NCBI GenBank assembly: GCA_018384835.1
Contig: JAHAYB010000258.1
Coordinates: 1 to 20,776 of the forward strand
Source of the DNA: Comamonas sp.
GTDB taxonomy: Bacteria; Pseudomonadota; Gammaproteobacteria; Burkholderiales; Burkholderiaceae_C
Length of the DNA: 20,776 nt
Direction of reading: 5' to 3'
Part shown: in pieces, positions 18,014-20,776 of the stretch
How positions within the stretch are numbered: position 1 is the stretch's first letter
Layout of the letters: each line of letters starts with the position of its first letter
The notes under the pieces: model-generated
What the model saw: the letters and a program-made list of their open reading frames with translations, nothing else
The model's database searches: none
What the model was told of the DNA's origin: nothing
Position numbers and translations under genes: made by a program

Positions 18014-19045
18014 CTAGGAGCCAGCCCGCAGCGTCTGCGTAGGCGTGCAACCAAACTGCTGGCGGTATTGGCTGGCAAAGCGCCCCAGGTGAACAAAGCC
18101 ATGCGCCAGCGCCACGCTGCTGATGTGCAGGCTTTGCCCTTGGCGCTGGGCTTGTTGCAGGATGTGGTGTACCGCCTCCAGGCGGCATTGGCGGGCATAG
18201 GCCAGGGGGCTGGGCAGTTGCTGGCGTTTGAAGACGGCCTCTAGCGTGCGCGGCGCTACGCAGGCGTGGGCGGCAATGTCGGCGGTGGTCAGGGCGCGGT
18301 CAAGGTGGGCGTGGATGTAGTCCTTGGCACGCTCCAGGCAGCGCTGGTCGTTGCGCGGAGCCAGTAGGCGCTGCTGGCTGTGCACTGCGCCATCACCCTC
18401 AGGCTCGTGCAGCAAGATGGTGAAGGCTGAGAGCAAAAACTCCTCCAGCGCAGCGGCAGCGGCGGGGTGCGCCAGCCACTGGCTGCCAAAGCGGTCAAGG
18501 TTGCCGGTCATATCCAGCGCGGCCTGGCACCACGCGCCCACGCGGGGCTGGCTGCGGGTATGCGCCAGGGCAAAGCGCGGTTGCTGCCCCAGCCCCCATT
18601 GCTGGGCGCGTGCCTGCACTACGCTGCGCGGCACTTGCAGCAGCAGCATGGTGCAATCCTCGCTCCACCACATGCGGCTGCGTGCCTGGGGTTGCAGAAC
18701 GCTCAATACCTCGGGGCTGGCCTGCGCCTCTTGGTTGCCGCTATAGAGCTGGGCGCGGCCAGACAGGGGCAGTTGCACCATGTAGAAGTCGCCACGCTCG
18801 CCAGGGTCAATCAGCACATCAGCGCCGTAGTGCAGCACGTTCAGGCTGGTATCGCGCAGGCGGATTTGGTTGTGCGCCACCGCCAGGCGCGAGGCTGTAG
18901 CCATCTGCCCACGGTGCGCTTGCGGTTGCAGCTCCAGCCGGTGCGGCGAGAACACTGCCCCCACGCGGGCGCTGGCCTCTTCCAGGCTGTGGGCGCGTAT
19001 CAGGGGATAGCGGTCAAGCAATTGGGCGGGGGCGGCGCTGGGCAT
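18014..19045 (-). CDS. AraC-family transcriptional activator
   Basis: A 343-residue regulator. The N-terminal two-thirds resemble the AraC-binding-like sensor domain found in regulators of aromatic dioxygenase and anthranilate operons; the stretch YMVQLPLSGRAQLYSG (about 108-123) is typical. Two helix-turn-helix motifs lie in about 240-340: LTTADIAAHACVAPRTLEAVFKR, and then ISSVALAHGFVHLGRFASQYRQQFG, the signature end of AraC DNA-binding domains. The gene lies between the catabolic operon (same strand) and the divergent cyclase gene, so it could control either. A weak Shine-Dalgarno site precedes the ATG. The stop codon lies within one of two direct copies of CCCTAGGA (18003-18010 and 18012-18019). 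Confidence 0.93.
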   Translation of the reverse strand: MPSAAPAQLLDRYPLIRAHSLEEASARVGAVFSPHRLELQPQAHRGQMATASRLAVAHNQIRLRDTSLNVLHYGADVLIDPGERGDFYMVQLPLSGRAQLYSGNQEAQASPEVLSVLQPQARSRMWWSEDCTMLLLQVPRSVVQARAQQWGLGQQPRFALAHTRSQPRVGAWCQAALDMTGNLDRFGSQWLAHPAAAAALEEFLLSAFTILLHEPEGDGAVHSQQRLLAPRNDQRCLERAKDYIHAHLDRALTTADIAAHACVAPRTLEAVFKRQQLPSPLAYARQCRLEAVHHILQQAQRQGQSLHISSVALAHGFVHLGRFASQYRQQFGCTPTQTLRAGS

Positions 19046-19060
19046 GGTGGGAATTGAGGT

Positions 19061-19140
19061 GATTCGATGAATCCGAATACTTTAGTCTTAAACCTTTTAA
19101 AAGCTACTGGTAATTACCAGCACGAAAACGCCTGCGTTTT
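19061..19140. promoter_or_regulatory. Cluster of short palindromes between the AraC and cyclase genes
   Basis: Five inverted repeats in 80 bases: GATTC-GAT-GAATC (19061-19073); TTTAGTCTTAAA (19081-19092, TTTA/TAAA arms); CTTTTAAAAG (19094-19103, perfect); CTGGTAATTACCAG (19107-19120, perfect); and AAAACGC-CT-GCGTTTT (19125-19140). The region is AT-rich and lies between divergent genes, so these are operator candidates for the AraC and MarR regulators. No convincing -35/-10 pair could be fixed in either direction. Confidence 0.6.
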
Positions 19141-19148
19141 TAGGTTAG

Positions 19149-19210
19149 GGTGCAGCGCTAGTGGGATAGCCTAGACGGCGCACTTGCTGCACTATCTGAA
19201 TCGCTATCCC
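19149..19210 (+). ncRNA. Candidate structured leader of the cyclase gene (pseudoknot topology)
   Basis: Two long helices cross. GTGCAGC (19150-19156) pairs with GCTGCAC (19186-19192), extendable by a G-U pair at each end. GGGATAGC (19163-19170) pairs with GCTATCCC (19203-19210). The order A-B-A'-B' is an H-type pseudoknot, with loops of about 6, 15 and 10 nt. It lies about 97-158 bases before the cyclase ATG. Whether it is transcribed is unknown, since no promoter was located; an operator role in DNA is an alternative. Confidence 0.35.
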
Positions 19211-19306
19211 GCGCCACCCCCGCTGCCAAAGCACCCAGGGCATAGACCCAAGCAGGCACACCTAGCCAGGGGGCGCACCCCCATCGCTTAACCCAAGGAG
19301 ACAACG

Positions 19307-20089
19307 ATGAGCACCGCTTTAGCCCAATTTGCCCAGGACATTGCCACCGGCGCTGTGCGCGTGATTGACCTGACGCACACCCTGAATGAGCGCTTTCCCG
19401 CCTTGCAACTGCCGCCCGAGTTTGGCCAGGTGCAGGGCTTTAAGTCTGAGCGCATTTCCAAGTACGACGCGGCCGGCCCCGGCTGGTACTGGAACAACTT
19501 CTCCTGCGGCGAGCACACCGGCACCCACTTTGACGCGCCCGCCCACTGGATTACCGGCAAAGACCACGCCGCCAACACCGTCGATACGATTGATGCGCGT
19601 AACTTCATCGGCGCTGCCGTGATGGTGGATGCCACTGCCGAAGTGGCGCAAAACGACGACTGGCTGCTGACTGTGGAGTTTCTGCAAGCCTGGGAGAGCC
19701 AGCATGGCCGCATTCCCGAAGATAGCTGGGTGCTGTTTCGCACCGGCTGGGCAAAGCGCCTGAATGACCCCGCCGCCTACGTCAACATGCGCGAAGACGG
19801 TGCCCACACCCCCGGCCCCACGCAAGAAGCCGTCGAATGGCTGATTAAAGAGCGCAATGTGCGTGGCTTTGGGGTGGAAACCATCAACACCGACGCAGGC
19901 CAATCCTATAGCTGGCCGATTCCCTACCCCTGCCACAACCTGATGCACGGTGCCAATAAATACGGCCTGCAATGCCTGAACAATCTCGACCAGCTCCCCC
20001 CCACGGGCGCGGTGATTGTGTCTGCACCGCTGAAGATTGAAGGCGGCTCGGGCAGCCCCTTGCGCGTGCTGGCCGTGGTTCCTGCGTAA
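19307..20089 (+). CDS. Cyclase-family metal amidohydrolase (kynurenine formamidase / isatin hydrolase type)
   Basis: A 260-residue member of the cyclase family. The metal-binding motif GEHTGTHFDAPAHW (68-81) supplies His70, His74, Asp76 and His80. The C-terminal NLMHGANKYGLQCLNNLDQL and APLKIEGGSGSP stretches are typical. Family members hydrolyse amide bonds: N-formylkynurenine in tryptophan breakdown, or the lactam of isatin. The length is nearer that of isatin hydrolases than of the shorter KynB-type formamidases, but substrate cannot be decided by eye. AAGGAGAC precedes the ATG at ideal spacing. It is divergent from the AraC gene and leads into the oxidoreductase gene. Supplying anthranilate-type compounds to the neighbouring CoA pathway is a reasonable inference. 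Confidence 0.88.
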   Translation: MSTALAQFAQDIATGAVRVIDLTHTLNERFPALQLPPEFGQVQGFKSERISKYDAAGPGWYWNNFSCGEHTGTHFDAPAHWITGKDHAANTVDTIDARNFIGAAVMVDATAEVAQNDDWLLTVEFLQAWESQHGRIPEDSWVLFRTGWAKRLNDPAAYVNMREDGAHTPGPTQEAVEWLIKERNVRGFGVETINTDAGQSYSWPIPYPCHNLMHGANKYGLQCLNNLDQLPPTGAVIVSAPLKIEGGSGSPLRVLAVVPA

Positions 20090-20101
20090 ACAACACCCAA
20101 G

Positions 20102-20201
20102 CTGCCCGCCGTGTCTTGCCCCGGCGGGCAGAGCGCTCGGAACCTGCTGGCGCACTCAGCGCGAGAGGGGCGCGTAAGCAGGTTCTCGCCACGGCAAGAC
20201 A
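20102..20201 (+). ncRNA. Candidate structured leader of the oxidoreductase gene (pseudoknot topology)
   Basis: A perfect 10-bp stem, CTGCCCGCCG (20102-20111) and CGGCGGGCAG (20122-20131), has a 10-nt loop. Nine bases of that loop, TGTCTTGCC (20112-20120), are exactly complementary to GGCAAGACA (20193-20201) downstream. Between them a second perfect stem, GAACCTGCT (20140-20148) and AGCAGGTTC (20177-20185), can form. The loop-to-tail helix crosses the first stem, giving a pseudoknot, or an alternative fold if the first stem opens. There is no T-run, so it is not a normal terminator. It fills the 142-base gap between the cyclase stop codon and the oxidoreductase start. Confidence 0.45.
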
Positions 20202-20231
20202 ACCGGTTTTAGAGACGACAAGAGGAAGACT

Positions 20232-20776
20232 ATGGCAGAGCGTTCATTTGCCAAAGAGGTACAGCAACTGCGTGTACCCGAAGGCACAGAATTTCGTGGT
20301 GAGGGCATTTTGGCCGTCACCAAGGCGTTGCTGGAAAGCGGGGTGAGCTACGTCACCGGCTACCAGGGTTCGCCCATTTCACATTTGATGGATGTGCTGG
20401 CCGATGCGCAGCCCATTCTGCAAGAGCTGGGCGTGTATTTCGAGCCAGCGGCTAGCGAGGCAGCCGCCGCAGCCGCCCTCTCAGCCTCGGTGAACTACCC
20501 GGTGCGCGGCGCGGTCACTTGGAAGTCCACCGTCGGCACCAACGTGGCCTCGGACGCGCTGGCCAACCTGTCCTCTGGCGGGGTCACAGGCGGGGCGCTG
20601 ATTATTGTGGGCGAGGACTACGGCGAAGGCTCCTCCATCATGCAAGAGCGCACCCACGCCTTTGCCATGAAGTCACAAATGTGGCTGCTTGACCCCAAGC
20701 CGCACCTGCCCTCCATCGTGCAGGCCGTGCATGACGGCTTTGCCCTGTCCGAGGCCAGCAACACCCCGGTGATGGT
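20232..20776 (+). CDS. Indolepyruvate:ferredoxin oxidoreductase-like protein, N-terminal part
   Basis: The first 181 codons of a gene that continues past the window. The sequence has the pyrimidine-binding (alpha) domain of 2-oxoacid:ferredoxin oxidoreductases: VTGYQGSPISHLMDVL (about 41-56), EPAASEAAAAAALSASV (about 72-88) and GGALIIVGEDYGEGSS (about 119-134). These TPP/iron-sulfur enzymes convert aryl-2-oxoacids such as indolepyruvate to acyl-CoA with reduction of ferredoxin. The remaining domains, and so whether it is a fused long form, are not visible. AGAGGAAG is a good Shine-Dalgarno site for the ATG at 20232. It lies downstream of the cyclase gene, with a folded leader between. Confidence 0.85.
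   Translation, partial: MAERSFAKEVQQLRVPEGTEFRGEGILAVTKALLESGVSYVTGYQGSPISHLMDVLADAQPILQELGVYFEPAASEAAAAAALSASVNYPVRGAVTWKSTVGTNVASDALANLSSGGVTGGALIIVGEDYGEGSSIMQERTHAFAMKSQMWLLDPKPHLPSIVQAVHDGFALSEASNTPVM

Noticed and set aside
18000..18030. Hairpin after the AraC gene as a terminator
   Set aside because: A GGGTTCC/GGAAACCC stem can be drawn only with a bulge and a 3-nt loop, and the following T-rich stretch is distant; too weak to list.
20102..20131. First hairpin read as a plain terminator for the cyclase gene
   Set aside because: There is no T-run after the stem, and the loop has an exact downstream complement, so a structured leader explains it better. A Rho-independent terminator is not supported.
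19319..20155. Open frame of 278 codons opposite the cyclase gene
   Set aside because: The cyclase has an ideal ribosome site and complete metal motif; the antisense frame has no motif.

Overview
The window looks like a chromosomal segment of a betaproteobacterium in Burkholderiales, most like Comamonadaceae. This rests on the proteins read by eye: GroES/GroEL with a CIRCE operator, rplU-rpmA-obgE-proB in the usual order, a NadM/Nudix fusion, and a 2-aminobenzoyl-CoA (aerobic anthranilate-CoA) operon. No database search was possible, so genus is not assigned. There are no tRNA or rRNA genes, insertion sequences, prophage genes or CRISPR arrays that I can see.

Layout. Positions 1-2068 (+) hold the tail of a cell-wall gene, an L,D-transpeptidase with a Cds6-like C-terminal domain, a terminator, and a hemerythrin-domain protein. 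A GNAT acetyltransferase lies convergently at 2120-2644. On the minus strand, 2915-5118 is the heat-shock operon groES-groEL, with a perfect CIRCE element and a promoter upstream and a strong terminator after groEL. A NadM-type adenylyltransferase/Nudix fusion (5139-6320, minus) diverges from the ribosomal rplU-rpmA-obgE-proB group (6322-9466, plus).

From 9475 to 17907 a long minus-strand catabolic cluster reads, in transcription order: two-domain flavin monooxygenase/old-yellow-enzyme-like reductase, short-chain dehydrogenase, MarR regulator, crotonase, acyl-CoA dehydrogenase, 2-aminobenzoate-CoA ligase, Rid-family protein, terminator, thioesterase. This matches the hybrid aerobic pathway in which anthranilate is activated to its CoA thioester, hydroxylated and reduced to a non-aromatic ring, then opened and beta-oxidised. 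An AraC-type activator gene (18014-19045) follows upstream. Divergent from it, a cyclase-family metal amidohydrolase (kynurenine formamidase or isatin hydrolase type) and the start of an indolepyruvate:ferredoxin oxidoreductase-like gene run off the right end. Together these suggest channelling of tryptophan/indole-derived compounds into 2-aminobenzoyl-CoA.

The most unusual signals are non-coding. The leaders of the cyclase gene and of the oxidoreductase gene can each be drawn with two long, crossing complementary helices (A-B-A'-B' order, i.e. pseudoknot topology). The AraC/cyclase intergenic region also holds a run of short palindromes, one of which resembles a palindrome sitting on the predicted promoter of the catabolic operon. 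Within the operon, the crotonase lacks both usual catalytic glutamates and the Rid protein lacks the usual arginine, so neither is likely to do its family's textbook reaction. No stretch longer than about 300 bases lacks a gene; the two longest gaps (2645-2914 and 19046-19306) are described through the features in them.
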